From Herbaspirillum sp. YR522 (GTDB lineage Bacteria; Pseudomonadota; Gammaproteobacteria; Burkholderiales; Burkholderiaceae_D): 64,000 nucleotides of DNA. A program made the position numbers and the translations under genes. The notes under the pieces are model-generated. The model was not told the DNA's origin and made no database searches. It worked only from the letters and a program-made list of their open reading frames with translations. The DNA is taken from the NCBI RefSeq assembly GCF_000282575.1, contig NZ_AKJA01000103.1, positions 1 through 64,000 of the forward strand. Direction: 5' to 3'. Of the stretch, positions 10,143 through 19,628 are shown piece after piece. How positions within the stretch are numbered: position 1 is the stretch's first letter; each line of letters starts with the position of its first letter.

Positions 10143-10571
10143 TTAGAGCGCGAGGGGTTTCGGTTGCTGAGCGGAGTGCGGATGGTTGCCATCTGCATAA
10201 ACCTTCAGCTTCTTGATCATGGCGTAGCCCAGCGGGCCCTTGGGCAGCATGCCCTTGACAGCCTTCTCCAGCGCACGGCCGGGGAAACGCTGTTGCATCT
10301 TCAGGAAATTCGTTTCGTAGATGCCGCCCGGATAGCCGCTGTGACGGAAGTAGGTCTTCTCGGTGGCCTTGGTGCCGGTGACGCGCAGCTTGCCAGCGTT
10401 GACGACCACGATGAAATCACCGGTATCGACGTGCGGAGTAAATTCGGGTTTGTGCTTGCCGCGCAGTCGGAGTGCCACTTCGCTGGCAACACGTCCGAGG
10501 ACCAAGTCCGTCGCGTCAATCACGAACCACTCACGCTGCACCTCATGTGCTTTAGCGGAAAAGGTCTTCAT
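10143..10571 (-). CDS. rplM: Ribosomal protein L13
   Basis: The 142-residue protein is full length for L13 ([20 protein letters not shown], then [20 protein letters not shown] and the basic [13 protein letters not shown] segment). First gene of the rplM-rpsI operon. A very good sigma-70 promoter lies about 130 bases upstream, leaving a leader of roughly 120 bases that could carry regulation. Confidence 0.99.
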   Translation of the reverse strand: MKTFSAKAHEVQREWFVIDATDLVLGRVASEVALRLRGKHKPEFTPHVDTGDFIVVVNAGKLRVTGTKATEKTYFRHSGYPGGIYETNFLKMQQRFPGRALEKAVKGMLPKGPLGYAMIKKLKVYADGNHPHSAQQPKPLAL

Positions 10572-10699
10572 GTTTGACTTTCATAATGAAAATAAACGCT
10601 CAAATGGCGGTTCCGTTCGATCATCAACCCCGGTTTTACGGGCCATCAGGTCGGCCGGACTCATCCTTTTATCTTCCCGAGCGCATGGGAAAGCCGAGA

Positions 10700-10729
10700 A
10701 TTATAGCCTTTTCAAGGACTTAGCGTCAA
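10700..10729 (-). promoter_or_regulatory. Sigma-70 promoter of rplM-rpsI
   Basis: On the minus strand TTGACG (10729-10724) is followed after 18 bases by a perfect TATAAT (10705-10700). This is among the strongest promoter matches in the window, as expected for ribosomal protein genes. Confidence 0.8.
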
Positions 10730-10781
10730 AAGGTTTCACGCAATTCGTGGCGTGGTGGCAGCGTGTGCCAGGCGAGCAGAC

Positions 10782-10870
10782 AAAAAAAACCCGGACACTC
10801 AGGTTCCGGGCTTAATCCACACCAATGAGGAGGGTGGAGGAGACATGGTACGTACTGCAAGACTTCCGTT
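10782..10870 (-). ncRNA. Candidate trans-acting small RNA, about 90 nt
   Basis: A complete transcription unit is visible without a credible protein gene. On the minus strand TTGCGT (10905-10900) and TATATT (10882-10877) are 17 bases apart. About 75 bases later a CCCGGA/TCCGGG hairpin is followed by a run of eight T. The RNA contains a C-rich, anti-Shine-Dalgarno-like segment (CTCCTCCACCCTCCTC), the kind of sequence that pairs with ribosome binding sites. A 15-codon frame beginning ATG-TCT-CCT lies inside it but has no ribosome binding site. Independent of rplM, whose own promoter lies downstream. Confidence 0.5.
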
Positions 10871-10876
10871 GAATTC

Positions 10877-10905
10877 AATATAGCAAAGCACCTTGTGCGA
10901 CGCAA
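10877..10905 (-). promoter_or_regulatory. Promoter of the candidate small RNA
   Basis: TTGCGT, 17-base spacer, TATATT, reading on the minus strand. Predicted start of transcription is near 10870. Confidence 0.6.
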
Positions 10906-11127
10906 TATTGTTTTCATCTTTTTTTCAGGATGAGCTGTAATGCGCAACGGTGTTGGGTCTGCGCGACTCTGCCGTAGCTTCCAAGGCAGAGCATTCGCAT
11001 TTCCGCCGGGCACGATTGCGCATCGCAGCACGGTGCCCCGCTCCTGGAGGCGGGCGCACCTGGCGAACGCAGCCCGACGCGACATTGGCTACAATACGCA
11101 CCTCTTTTGATTCTAGGGATGACGCAG

Positions 11128-11586
11128 ATGGAATGCACAGTGCGCTGGACCGGCTTGTCCGGCATGACCTTTACCGCCGAAACCGGCTCGGGCCATCTGG
11201 TGACCATGGACGGCGCGCCCGATGGCGGCGGCCGCAACCTGGCGCCGCGCCCGATGGAAGTGCTGCTGGCCGGTACCGGCGGCTGCACCGCCTATGACGT
11301 GGTGGTGATCCTGCGCAAGAGCGGCCAGGACGTGCGCGGCTGCGACGTGAGCCTGAAATCGGAACGGGCCGACAGCGATCCCAAGGTCTTCACCAGGATC
11401 CACTTCCACTTCACCGTGCGCGGGCGCAACCTGAAGGCCAACGTGGTCGAGCGCGCCATCAAGTTGTCCCACGAGAAATACTGCTCGGCTTCGATCATGC
11501 TCGAGAAGACCGCCGAGATGACGCACACCTTCGAGATCATCGACGACCTGACCGAGCCGCCACCGCCGCTGCCAACGCCGAAGTAA
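11128..11586 (+). CDS. OsmC/YhfA-type peroxiredoxin-like protein
   Basis: This 152-residue OsmC-fold protein has the two redox cysteines of the family, in GTGGCTAYDVV (near residue 56) and in KYCSASIML (near residue 115). The start at 11128 is nine bases after AGGG; in-frame starts at 11107 and 11119 are less favourable. OsmC-type proteins reduce organic hydroperoxides, while the YhfA branch is poorly characterised. The gene converges on coq7 with only seven bases between the two stops and no terminator. Confidence 0.85.
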   Translation: MECTVRWTGLSGMTFTAETGSGHLVTMDGAPDGGGRNLAPRPMEVLLAGTGGCTAYDVVVILRKSGQDVRGCDVSLKSERADSDPKVFTRIHFHFTVRGRNLKANVVERAIKLSHEKYCSASIMLEKTAEMTHTFEIIDDLTEPPPPLPTPK

Positions 11587-11593
11587 GCGGCGT

Positions 11594-12220
11594 TCAGACG
11601 TAATAGGCGACCGAGGTCATGACCTTGGACATGGCTTTCATGGCACCGCTGATGGGCGCCGGCATCGGTGCCGCTCCCAGTGCCTTGGCAGCCTCGCCAT
11701 GCTCGATCTCGTCCTGGCGCATCTGGTCGACAATGGCACGCGACTTGTTGTCCTGTGCCGGCAGTTTTTCCAGGTGGCTCATCAGGTGCAGTTCGACCTG
11801 GCGTTCGGTCTCGGCCACGAAGCCCAGGTTGCGGTCGTCGCCCACGCGGGCGGCAATGGTCCCCAGCACATAGGAACCGGCGTACCACAATGGATTGAGC
11901 AGGCTGGTGCGCGACCCCAGTTCCTGCAGTCGCTGCGCGGTCCAGGCCAGGTGATCCTCTTCCTCGATGCCGGCACGCTCGAATTGGCGCTTGATCTCCG
12001 CCTTTTGCGCAAATCGACCCTGGGCGTCGTACAGGGCCTGGGCACATACCTCGCCCACGTTGTTGATCCGCATCAGCCCGGCCGAATGACGCTTCTCGGC
12101 ATCGCTCATGACGCCGTCGGCCAGACCCCGCCCGGGATTGGGACGGCTCTCGAACACCACCCCACTGACCACGCGCAGCGCCTTGTCCAGATCGGTAATC
12201 AAACGGTCGATGAATTGCAT
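11594..12220 (-). CDS. coq7: Coq7, demethoxyubiquinone hydroxylase
   Basis: The protein is 208 residues. The di-iron carboxylate ligands appear in two halves: a first Glu followed by EEEDHLAW, then AETERQVELHLMSHL and DEIEHGEAA. It hydroxylates demethoxyubiquinol late in ubiquinone synthesis, at the membrane surface. It lies 23 bases downstream of pyrC on the same strand, so the two may be cotranscribed. Confidence 0.95.
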   Translation of the reverse strand: MQFIDRLITDLDKALRVVSGVVFESRPNPGRGLADGVMSDAEKRHSAGLMRINNVGEVCAQALYDAQGRFAQKAEIKRQFERAGIEEEDHLAWTAQRLQELGSRTSLLNPLWYAGSYVLGTIAARVGDDRNLGFVAETERQVELHLMSHLEKLPAQDNKSRAIVDQMRQDEIEHGEAAKALGAAPMPAPISGAMKAMSKVMTSVAYYV

Positions 12221-12243
12221 GGTTGTCTACGCCCTCGTGTTCG

Positions 12244-13278
12244 TCAAAGCATCTTCCACTGCAGCTCGTCGCCGGCGGCCAGCGGCACCACGGTGCTGTC
12301 GCCCATCGGCAACTCGGCCGGGATGGTCCAGCTTTCGCGCTTGAGGGTGATGCTGCCCTGGTTGCGCGGCAGGTTGTAGAAATCGGGGCCGTTGAAGCTG
12401 GCGAAGGCCTCGAAGCGGTCCAGTGCATCGACCTGGTCGAATGCCTGCGCATAGAGCTCCAGCGCATGCAGCGCGGTGTAGCAACCGGCGCAACCACAGG
12501 CGTGTTCCTTCAAGCCCTTGGCGTGCGGCGCCGAATCGGTGCCCAGGAAGAAACGCGCATTGCCCGACGTGGCTGCGGCCACCAGCGCCTGGCGGTGCGT
12601 CTCGCGCTTGAGTACCGGCAGGCAGTAGTAATGCGGCCGGATACCGCCCTTGAACATCTCGTTGCGGTTGTACAGCAAGTGGTGCGCGGTGATGGTGGCC
12701 GCCGTCGGCCCCTCGCCCGCCAGCACGTACTGCGCGGCATCCTTGGTGGTGATGTGCTCGAACACCACCTTCAGCTCCGGCATGGCCTGGCGCAATGGCT
12801 TCATGATGCGATCGATGAAGACTGCCTCGCGGTCGAACAGGTCGATGTCCGGATCGGTCACTTCGCCATGGACCAGGAACGGCAGGCCAAGCTCCTGCAT
12901 CACCTCCAGCGTCTGGTAGCACCTGGAGAGATCGGTCACGCCGGCGGCCGAATTGGTGGTGGCGCCGGCCGGATACAGCTTGACCGCCTTGACGAAGCCG
13001 CTGTCGGCGGCGCGGCGGATCTCGTCGGGCGGGGTATTGTCGGTCAGGTAGAGCACCATCAGCGGCTCGAACTGCATGCCTGCCGGCAGCGCCGCCAGGA
13101 TGCGGTCGCGATACTGGCCGGCCAGGGCGGTGGTGGTCACCGGCGGTTTCAGGTTGGGCATGACGATGGCGCGCGCGAACTGGCGTGCGGTGTGCGGTAG
13201 CACGTCGGCCATGGTGGCGCCGTCGCGCAGGTGCAAATGCCAGTCGTCCGGGCGGGTGATGGTGATCTCGTTGCGCAT
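12244..13278 (-). CDS. pyrC: Dihydroorotase (class II)
   Basis: The enzyme is 344 residues. Zinc ligands H14 and H16 are in [10 protein letters not shown], the carboxylated lysine is in [11 protein letters not shown] near residue 100, and further ligands are in [19 protein letters not shown] and LGTDSAPH. It cyclises carbamoyl-aspartate to dihydroorotate in pyrimidine synthesis. The frame is open far upstream, but the start at 13278 matches the compact E. coli-type PyrC. Confidence 0.97.
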   Translation of the reverse strand: MRNEITITRPDDWHLHLRDGATMADVLPHTARQFARAIVMPNLKPPVTTTALAGQYRDRILAALPAGMQFEPLMVLYLTDNTPPDEIRRAADSGFVKAVKLYPAGATTNSAAGVTDLSRCYQTLEVMQELGLPFLVHGEVTDPDIDLFDREAVFIDRIMKPLRQAMPELKVVFEHITTKDAAQYVLAGEGPTAATITAHHLLYNRNEMFKGGIRPHYYCLPVLKRETHRQALVAAATSGNARFFLGTDSAPHAKGLKEHACGCAGCYTALHALELYAQAFDQVDALDRFEAFASFNGPDFYNLPRNQGSITLKRESWTIPAELPMGDSTVVPLAAGDELQWKML

Positions 13279-13391
13279 TGCGATGTCTTTCTGCTCTGTT
13301 GGCGTACGGCGGCTGTTCAAGGCCGATATTCTACCGTAGCCGTCGCCGGTGCAGCGCCGGCGTGCCACCGGTGCTTGATGTCGGACAAATG

Positions 13392-13421
13392 AAAAAAGGC
13401 CGTCCGCGAACGGACGGCCTC
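13392..13421 (-). terminator. Terminator of the gltIJKL operon
   Basis: GGCCGTCCG pairs with CGGACGGCC around CGAA; an A-run on the plus side gives the T-tract on the minus strand. It lies about 40 bases after the gltL stop. Confidence 0.9.
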
Positions 13422-13459
13422 TTGCACGCCTGGTCGACGCCGGGCGCGGCGATGACGAC

Positions 13460-14188
13460 TTAGTGGGTGATGATCTTGGCCAGGAAGTCGCGCGCGCGCT
13501 CGGAGCGGGGTGCGGCGAAGAACTCATCCTTGGCGCAATCCTCGACGACCACGCCCTTGTCCATGAACACCACACGGTTGGCGACCTTGCGGGCAAAGCC
13601 CATTTCGTGGGTCACCACCATCATGGTCATGCCTTCCTGGGCCAGGCCCACCATCACGTCCAGCACTTCGTTGATCATCTCCGGGTCGAGCGCCGAAGTG
13701 GGTTCGTCGAACAGCATGGCGATCGGATCCATCGACAGCGCACGGGCAATCGCCACGCGCTGCTGCTGGCCGCCCGACAACTGGCCCGGGAACTTGTCCT
13801 TGTGCGCCAGCAGGCCCACGCGATCCAGGTACTTCAAGCCCTTTTCGGTGGCTTCTTCCTTGCTGCGGCCCAGCACCTTGATCTGGCCGATGGTCAGGTT
13901 GTCGCGAATCGACAGGTGCGGGAACAATTCGAAGTTCTGGAACACCATGCCGATGCGCGCGCGCAGCTTGGACAGGTTGGTCTTGGCATCGCCCACGGAC
14001 ACGCCGTCGACGGTGATGACGCCCTTCTGGAACGGCTCCAGGCCGTTGACGGTCTTGATCAGGGTCGACTTGCCCGAGCCGGACGGGCCGCACACCACCA
14101 CCACATCGCCCTTCTTGACCGAGGTCGAGCAGTCGGTCAGGACCTGGAAGCTGCCGTACCACTTGCTGACGTTGTTGAGTTCAATCAT
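13460..14188 (-). CDS. gltL: GltL, ATPase of the glutamate/aspartate ABC importer
   Basis: The 242-residue ABC ATPase shows the Walker [10 protein letters not shown] (about 34-42), the Q-loop in [11 protein letters not shown], the signature LSGGQQQR and the Walker [12 protein letters not shown]. It is typical of the polar amino acid family and powers uptake through GltJ-GltK. Last gene of gltI-J-K-L, with a strong terminator behind it. Confidence 0.95.
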   Translation of the reverse strand: MIELNNVSKWYGSFQVLTDCSTSVKKGDVVVVCGPSGSGKSTLIKTVNGLEPFQKGVITVDGVSVGDAKTNLSKLRARIGMVFQNFELFPHLSIRDNLTIGQIKVLGRSKEEATEKGLKYLDRVGLLAHKDKFPGQLSGGQQQRVAIARALSMDPIAMLFDEPTSALDPEMINEVLDVMVGLAQEGMTMMVVTHEMGFARKVANRVVFMDKGVVVEDCAKDEFFAAPRSERARDFLAKIITH

Positions 14189-14254
14189 TTGTTTCTCCTG
14201 GATTTCTGAGTTCGTTGACGCCGGCCGCGCGCCGCGGCCGCGCCGTCATGTGGC

Positions 14255-14950
14255 TTAGCGGATGATGGCGATCTTCTTCTGGAAGCGCTTGACCAGCTGC
14301 GACAGGCCAAAGCTGAGCACGAAGTACACGACCGCGACGAAGATGTACATCTCGACCAGCCGGCCGTCACGTTGCGCGATCTTGGATGCGCTGGTGACGA
14401 AGTCCGGCACCGAACCCAGCACGTAGACCAGCGACACGTCCTGGAACAGCACGATGGTCTGGGTCAACAGGATCGGCGTCATGTTGCGGAAGGCCTGGGG
14501 CAGCACCACGTTGCCCATCATCTGCCAGTAGTTCATGCCGATGGCGTAGCCGGCAAAGACCTGGCCGCGCGGGATCGACTGGATACCCGAACGCATGATC
14601 TCGCAGTAGTACGCCGCCTCGAACAGGATGAACGTGATCAGTGCCGACTGGAACGCGCCGACCTGGATCGGCTCGGATGCGCCGATGATCCACGCCCCGA
14701 TGAACGGCACCAGGAAATAGAACCAGAAGATCACCAGCACCAGCGGGATCGAGCGGATCAGGTTGACATAGGTGGTGGCGATGAACGACAGCGGCTTGTT
14801 GCTCGACAGGCGCATCATCGCCAGCAGGGTGCCGATGATGATACCGCCGGCCATGGCCGAGAACGTGAGCACCAGGGTGAACTTGAGGCCGGTGGTGAAG
14901 AGGTAGAACCACGAACGCTCGATGACGTTGAAGTCGAAATTGCTGAACAT
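14255..14950 (-). CDS. gltK: GltK, permease of the glutamate/aspartate ABC importer
   Basis: A 231-residue inner-membrane permease with about five membrane segments and the EAA loop (EAAYYCEIMRSGIQSIPRGQ) that contacts GltL. It starts three bases after gltJ ends, consistent with coupled translation of the two permeases. Confidence 0.94.
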   Translation of the reverse strand: MFSNFDFNVIERSWFYLFTTGLKFTLVLTFSAMAGGIIIGTLLAMMRLSSNKPLSFIATTYVNLIRSIPLVLVIFWFYFLVPFIGAWIIGASEPIQVGAFQSALITFILFEAAYYCEIMRSGIQSIPRGQVFAGYAIGMNYWQMMGNVVLPQAFRNMTPILLTQTIVLFQDVSLVYVLGSVPDFVTSASKIAQRDGRLVEMYIFVAVVYFVLSFGLSQLVKRFQKKIAIIR

Positions 14951-14953
14951 GGA

Positions 14954-15703
14954 TCAATGCCCTCCCGCGCTGGAGCTACCGCTGGAAATATATCCAGGGA
15001 CCGCCGTGACTCGTTCCAGCAGGCGCGCCAGCAGCAGCGCAATGATGGAGATGATGAGATAGATGATGGTGGCGCCGGTCAGGGCCTCGAAGGTCTGGAA
15101 CGTGAACTCGCGCATCGAGTAGGTGGCGGCAGTCAGCTCGACCAGGCCGATGGTCAACGCCACCGAGCTGTTCTTGATGATCGCGGCGAACTCGTTGGTC
15201 AGGGCCGGGATGATGATCCGGAACGCCATCGGCAGCAGCACGTAGCGATAGGTCTGGGTCGGGGTCAGGCCCAGCGCGGCGCCGGCCATGCGCTGGCCGC
15301 GCGGCAAGGCCTGGATACCGGTGGTGACCTGCACGGCCACCCGCGAGGAGGTAAAGAAACCCAGCGCCAGGGCGGCGGTCACGAACGATGCATTGGGCAG
15401 GCCCTTGAGCCAGTCGCCGATGGCAGCGGGCAGCAGTTCCGGTACCACGAAATACCAGAGGAACATCTGCACCAGCAGGGGAATATTGCGGAACAGCTCC
15501 ACATAGCCGTTGGCCAGGCGCACTACCCAGGGCTTGCTGGTGGTACGCAAGGTACCGAAGATGGTGCCCAGGGCCAGCGCCATGATCCAGGCGAAGATCG
15601 CGGTGGCAAGGGTCCATTTCAGGCCTGCCAGCAGCGTATCGATGTAGGGAACCCCGTCGGGAGACATCTCCCAGAAGATTCCCCAGTTCCAGTTGTATTG
15701 CAT
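14954..15703 (-). CDS. gltJ: GltJ, permease of the glutamate/aspartate ABC importer
   Basis: A 249-residue inner-membrane permease of the polar amino acid type, with the EAA-like loop TSSRVAVQVTTGIQALPRGQ. It pairs with GltK to form the channel. It is separated from gltI by about 210 bases containing two strong hairpins. Confidence 0.94.
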   Translation of the reverse strand: MQYNWNWGIFWEMSPDGVPYIDTLLAGLKWTLATAIFAWIMALALGTIFGTLRTTSKPWVVRLANGYVELFRNIPLLVQMFLWYFVVPELLPAAIGDWLKGLPNASFVTAALALGFFTSSRVAVQVTTGIQALPRGQRMAGAALGLTPTQTYRYVLLPMAFRIIIPALTNEFAAIIKNSSVALTIGLVELTAATYSMREFTFQTFEALTGATIIYLIISIIALLLARLLERVTAVPGYISSGSSSAGGH

Positions 15704-15832
15704 AAATGGCCTCGTCTCTACGTTTCGAGTCTGTATGTCGGCGCGGCACCAGGCAAATGCCGCATCCGCGTGTTCCGGTCACACCGGCGCCCGCATTGCA
15801 CCATGGCAATGCGCATTGCATCCGGTTAAACA

Positions 15833-15902
15833 AAACGGGGGACAGGCCCCCGTTTCGTCGCATCAGGCAGGCCGTGGCGCACCGACTGCCGGTGCGCCAC
15901 GG
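15833..15902 (-). terminator. Two strong hairpins between gltI and gltJ
   Basis: Reading from gltI, the first hairpin has 12 perfect pairs (CCGTGGCGCACC, arms 15872-15883 and 15891-15902). The second has nine (AAACGGGGG, arms 15833-15841 and 15847-15855) followed by a short T-run. They probably protect the gltI message and partly stop transcription, so that more binding protein than permease is made. Confidence 0.75.
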
Positions 15903-15915
15903 GCCGATTGCCGAT

Positions 15916-16863
15916 TTACTTCTTCTTGCCCTGGTTCTTCTGGGCTTCCGGCACGGCAGCGTACGCGGCCGGATCGAACGAGTCGGTCGGCTTTGCCATC
16001 ACTGCTTGCAGCTGCGGGCTCATCGGCACGTTCAGGTTGACGCCCTTCGGTGGGATCGGAGCCTGGAACCACTTGCCGTAGATCTTCTTGATGTCGTCGC
16101 CCTTGTAGACCACGGTCAGCGCATCATCGACCACCTTCTTGAAAGGCTTGTCGCCGCGTGGCAGGATCAGGCCGTACGGCTCGACCGACAAGGCCTCGGT
16201 CGACACCTGGTAGTCGCCGGGCGCCTTGGAGTTGGCAGCCAGCGACGACAGCAGGATGTCATCCATCACGAACGCTGCAGCACGGCCGGTCTCGACCATC
16301 AGGAACGCTTCGGCGTGGTCCTTGGCGGCCAGGATGTTCATGCCCAGGTTGCGTTCGGTGTTGAGCGCAGTGATCTGCTTGAGGTTCGAGGTACCCGAGG
16401 TCGAGACCACGGTCTTGCCCTTCAGGTCATCCAGGGTCTTCAGGTTGGCGGCCTTCTTCGACAGGAACTTGTTGGCGGTCACGAATTCGGTCACCGAGAA
16501 GTCGACCTGCTTCCAACGCTCTTCATTGTTGGTGGCCGAGTCGCACGAGATGTCGGTGGTGCCGTTGGCGATCAGCGGAATGCGGGTCGCGGAAGTCACG
16601 GGAACCATCTTGATGTTGAGCGCTGTTAGGCCCAGGGTCTTCTGGATCGCGGTGGCGGCCTTCAGGCACAGGTCGATCGAGTAGCCCTGGTAGGACTGCT
16701 TGTCGTCAAGGTAGGAGAAGGGAATCGAGGAATCGCGCACGCCCAGCGTCAGGGTGCCGCTGTCCTTGATCTTCTTGAGCCTGCCGGTGAATTCTTCTGC
16801 GTGAACAGAACCCATCAGCACGCTCGCGCCGACCAAAACCCCTGCTAGCTTCAATAACTTCAT
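15916..16863 (-). CDS. gltI: GltI, periplasmic glutamate/aspartate-binding protein
   Basis: The product is 315 residues with a signal peptide cleaved near residue 22 (MKLLKLAGVLVGASVLMGSVHA). The family 3 solute-binding fold follows (GVRDSSIPFSYLDDKQSYQGYSIDLC, then DISCDSATNNEERWKQVDFS). The start at 16863 follows an excellent CAGGAGG motif and is where the signal peptide begins. It captures glutamate and aspartate for GltJKL. Confidence 0.95.
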   Translation of the reverse strand: MKLLKLAGVLVGASVLMGSVHAEEFTGRLKKIKDSGTLTLGVRDSSIPFSYLDDKQSYQGYSIDLCLKAATAIQKTLGLTALNIKMVPVTSATRIPLIANGTTDISCDSATNNEERWKQVDFSVTEFVTANKFLSKKAANLKTLDDLKGKTVVSTSGTSNLKQITALNTERNLGMNILAAKDHAEAFLMVETGRAAAFVMDDILLSSLAANSKAPGDYQVSTEALSVEPYGLILPRGDKPFKKVVDDALTVVYKGDDIKKIYGKWFQAPIPPKGVNLNVPMSPQLQAVMAKPTDSFDPAAYAAVPEAQKNQGKKK

Positions 16864-17331
16864 TGTGTGACCTCCTGGAAAAATTTTACGTAGTGTACCA
16901 AAAGCCCTACTCCAAAAACAGTTATGCCGTCCCTGGGAATCGGGCTTGCTGGCCTTCTTGCCATGCCTCTTCTTGTTATAATAGCCACATCTTTGCTGGC
17001 TTGTTTCAGCCCCGCCTGCAGGCCGGTCGCCATCGAGACGACCAGTTGCGGCAGGCAGGGCTAAATTCTTGGGCAACCATGTCGGCGGGCGGCATTTTAC
17101 GACATTGCCGCCATTCTGCGCCGCCCTCTTTGCCGGAACCGCCCGCCTGTGTGCAATAAACATCATTTGCCCCCGGCCGGGCGCCCCGCGCGAGGCGCAT
17201 GTTACTCCAACATCCTGGCGCGGACCGGCAATGCTTTCATTGCCGTGCCGGCCCTGCAATATCGGATTGCCGCAGTCCCCGCCGCGATCCTTCCACTTCA
17301 GCAATATCCATGCCAGAAAGCCAATAGTGCA
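16864..17331. other. Gene-free stretch upstream of gltI
   Basis: These 468 bases must carry the gltI promoter, but I could not pick one well-spaced -35/-10 pair. A TATAAT-like sequence near 16976 has no matching -35 on either strand. Short frames here look like chance. Confidence 0.5.
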
Positions 17332-18255
17332 TCATTGCGCCACCTTGTCGGTCGGGAAGTTGAAGGAATCGCGCAGCAGATAACCCATCGGCAGGTTCAT
17401 CGCAACGCGCCCACCGCCGGCCGGCGCCAGGAACCACTGGCGGTACAGGGCATGGATTTCGCGCGTCGAGATCATGCGCACCATCTCGCGGTCGACCAGC
17501 GCCTTGAAGGCCGGATCCTGTCGCATCATCATGGCATACGGGTCGACCGAAAGCGCCTCGCCCACGATCACCAGCGCGCCGGGATCGCTTGCCATGCTGC
17601 GGTAGGAATACAGCATCACGTCGTCGTCGGCGTAGGCGTCGACCTGGGCCTGCTGCAGCATGCTCATGGCATCGGCTTCACGGTCGATCTGGACCCACTG
17701 GATATTGAGCAGTCCGGAGGCATCGCGCGCCTTGGCATAGGGCACGACCGAAGTGCCACGCACCATGACCACGCGCCGCTCGCGCAGATCGCGCCAGCTG
17801 CGGATGCCCGAGTCGCGCCGCACCATCATGCGGGTGGTGGTGAAGAAATGGGGAATGGTGAAGGCGAAGCGGTTGCGGCGCGCGGCGTTATTGGTGGTGG
17901 TGCCGCATTCGATGTCGGCCTGGCCGTCGGCGATGGCGTCGAAACGGCTGCGGGTGTCGACCTCGAGATAACGTACCTGCAGCTGCGGCAGGCGCAACTC
18001 GCGGCGCAAGCCATCCGCTATCCGGTTGCAGATGTCGATCGCATAACCGACCGGTTGGCCGTCCTCGACACTGACGAACGGAAATTGATTGGGCGCATAG
18101 GCGACCACCAGCGTATGGGTGCGGCGGATCTTGTCGACCGTCTCTTCGGCATGCGCCGACAGCGATGCCTGGCATGCCAATGCCAGCACCGCAACGAACC
18201 AACAGGCGCGCCGCGCGACCAACACGCGGCGCACGCAAGCGCGCACACCAACCAC
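17332..18255 (-). CDS. Second periplasmic amino acid-binding protein, GltI paralogue
   Basis: The 307-residue protein has a signal peptide ending near residue 36 (LACQASLSAHA) and a family 3 solute-binding fold like gltI. It shares the IECGTTTNNAARRNRFAFTIPHF segment that matches DISCDSATNNEERW in GltI. It has no permease or ATPase gene of its own, so it may feed the GltJKL channel or be an orphan receptor. It is the next gene downstream of glutamate dehydrogenase on the same strand, 80 bases away. Confidence 0.85.
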   Translation of the reverse strand: MVGVRACVRRVLVARRACWFVAVLALACQASLSAHAEETVDKIRRTHTLVVAYAPNQFPFVSVEDGQPVGYAIDICNRIADGLRRELRLPQLQVRYLEVDTRSRFDAIADGQADIECGTTTNNAARRNRFAFTIPHFFTTTRMMVRRDSGIRSWRDLRERRVVMVRGTSVVPYAKARDASGLLNIQWVQIDREADAMSMLQQAQVDAYADDDVMLYSYRSMASDPGALVIVGEALSVDPYAMMMRQDPAFKALVDREMVRMISTREIHALYRQWFLAPAGGGRVAMNLPMGYLLRDSFNFPTDKVAQ

Positions 18256-18335
18256 GTCTCCTCCCTCGATGCATGTTGCAAGCCGACGATCTTAGCGTGC
18301 CGTCGTACTTGCCAGAAAGCCCCGGACGATGCCGA

Positions 18336-19628
18336 TTACGGGTACAAACCCCGCATCTCCCGAGCCTGCAATACGCGCGTACACGCCACGATGAACGCCG
18401 CAGTGCGCAGTGACACGTTCTTCTCTTCGGCCAACTGCCACACTGCGGCAAACGCCTCGCGCATGATACGCGTCAAGCGCAGGTTGATTTCATCTTCGGT
18501 CCAGAAAAAACTCGAGAAATCCTGAACCCATTCAAAATAACTGACCGTCACGCCACCCGCATTGGCAATCACATCGGGCACGATCAGCACGCCCTTGTCG
18601 TGCAGAATATCATCGGCCGCCGGCGTGGTCGGGCCATTGGCGCCCTCCAGGATGATCTTGGCCTTGATCTGGCCCGCATTGGCTTCGGTGATTTGCTGTT
18701 CCAGTGCAGCCGGCACCAGAATGTCGCAATCGACCGACCAGAACTGGGCACGGTCGGTGATCTCGTCGGCTCCCGCAAAGCCCTTCACGCTGCCGTTCTG
18801 GGCGACGTAGGTCTGCAGCGCGGCAACATCCAGGCCGCCCGCATTGAAGACGGTGGTGATGTGGTCCTGCACCGCCACCACGCGTGCACCGGCTTCCGAG
18901 AACAGGCGTGCGGCGATGCCGCCGACGTTGCCGAAACCCTGCACCGCGACCCTGGCATCCTTGATCTCGAGGTTGCGCTTGGCGGCCGCCTCGCAGCCGA
19001 CCACGAACACGCCGCGCCCGGTCGCTTCATGGCGGCCCAGGCTGCCACCCAGCGAAATCGGCTTGCCGGTCACCACCCCCGACGAGGTGCTGCCGTGGTT
19101 CATGGAATAGGTGTCCATCATCCACGCCATGATCTGCGAATCGGTATTGACGTCAGGCGCCGGGATGTCCTTGCTGGGGCCGATGATGATGCCGATCTCG
19201 CTGGTGTAGCGACGCGTCATGCGCATCAGCTCGCCACGCGAGAGGGTCTTGGGATCGACCCGGATACCGCCCTTGGCGCCGCCGTAGGGGACGTTGACTG
19301 CCGCGTTCTTGACCGTCATCCAGGCCGACAGCGCCATCACTTCGGACAGCGTCACGTCCTGGTGGAAACGTACGCCGCCCTTGCCGGGGCCGCGCGAGGT
19401 ATTGTGCTGCACGCGATAGCCCTCGAAGTGGGCGATGGTGCCGTCATCGCGCTCGATGGGCACGTCGACCACCAGGATACGCTTGGGACGCTTGAGGGTT
19501 TCGACCCAGCGCGCCAGCGAGCCCAGATAGGGCGTGACGCGGTCGATCTGTTCGAGGTAGACGCCCCACGGGCCGATGCCGTGCGGGACAAGATAGGAAG
19601 GCACTTCGTGATTAGGTACGTTCGACAT
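18336..19628 (-). CDS. gdhA: Glutamate dehydrogenase
   Basis: The enzyme is 430 residues, the length of the hexameric Glu/Leu/Phe/Val dehydrogenase family. It has [11 protein letters not shown], the catalytic-lysine motif [16 protein letters not shown] and the dinucleotide-binding [14 protein letters not shown]. It interconverts glutamate with 2-oxoglutarate and ammonia. The start at 19628 is chosen because upstream codons give no family match. Its position beside the glutamate transporter suggests a catabolic, glutamate-induced role, which is inference. Confidence 0.95.
   Translation of the reverse strand: MSNVPNHEVPSYLVPHGIGPWGVYLEQIDRVTPYLGSLARWVETLKRPKRILVVDVPIERDDGTIAHFEGYRVQHNTSRGPGKGGVRFHQDVTLSEVMALSAWMTVKNAAVNVPYGGAKGGIRVDPKTLSRGELMRMTRRYTSEIGIIIGPSKDIPAPDVNTDSQIMAWMMDTYSMNHGSTSSGVVTGKPISLGGSLGRHEATGRGVFVVGCEAAAKRNLEIKDARVAVQGFGNVGGIAARLFSEAGARVVAVQDHITTVFNAGGLDVAALQTYVAQNGSVKGFAGADEITDRAQFWSVDCDILVPAALEQQITEANAGQIKAKIILEGANGPTTPAADDILHDKGVLIVPDVIANAGGVTVSYFEWVQDFSSFFWTEDEINLRLTRIMREAFAAVWQLAEEKNVSLRTAAFIVACTRVLQAREMRGLYP

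Larger units (their letters stand above)
10572..11127. other. Gene-free stretch holding the rplM promoter and a candidate small RNA
   Basis: These 556 bases contain no supported protein gene. From left to right they hold the rplM leader, the rplM promoter, a candidate small RNA unit with its own promoter and terminator, and the upstream region of the OsmC-type gene. Confidence 0.7.

Noticed and set aside
10830-10876. Leader peptide controlling rplM
   Set aside because: A 15-codon frame with Pro codons precedes the terminator, but it has no ribosome binding site, and rplM has its own strong promoter downstream. A small RNA is the simpler reading.
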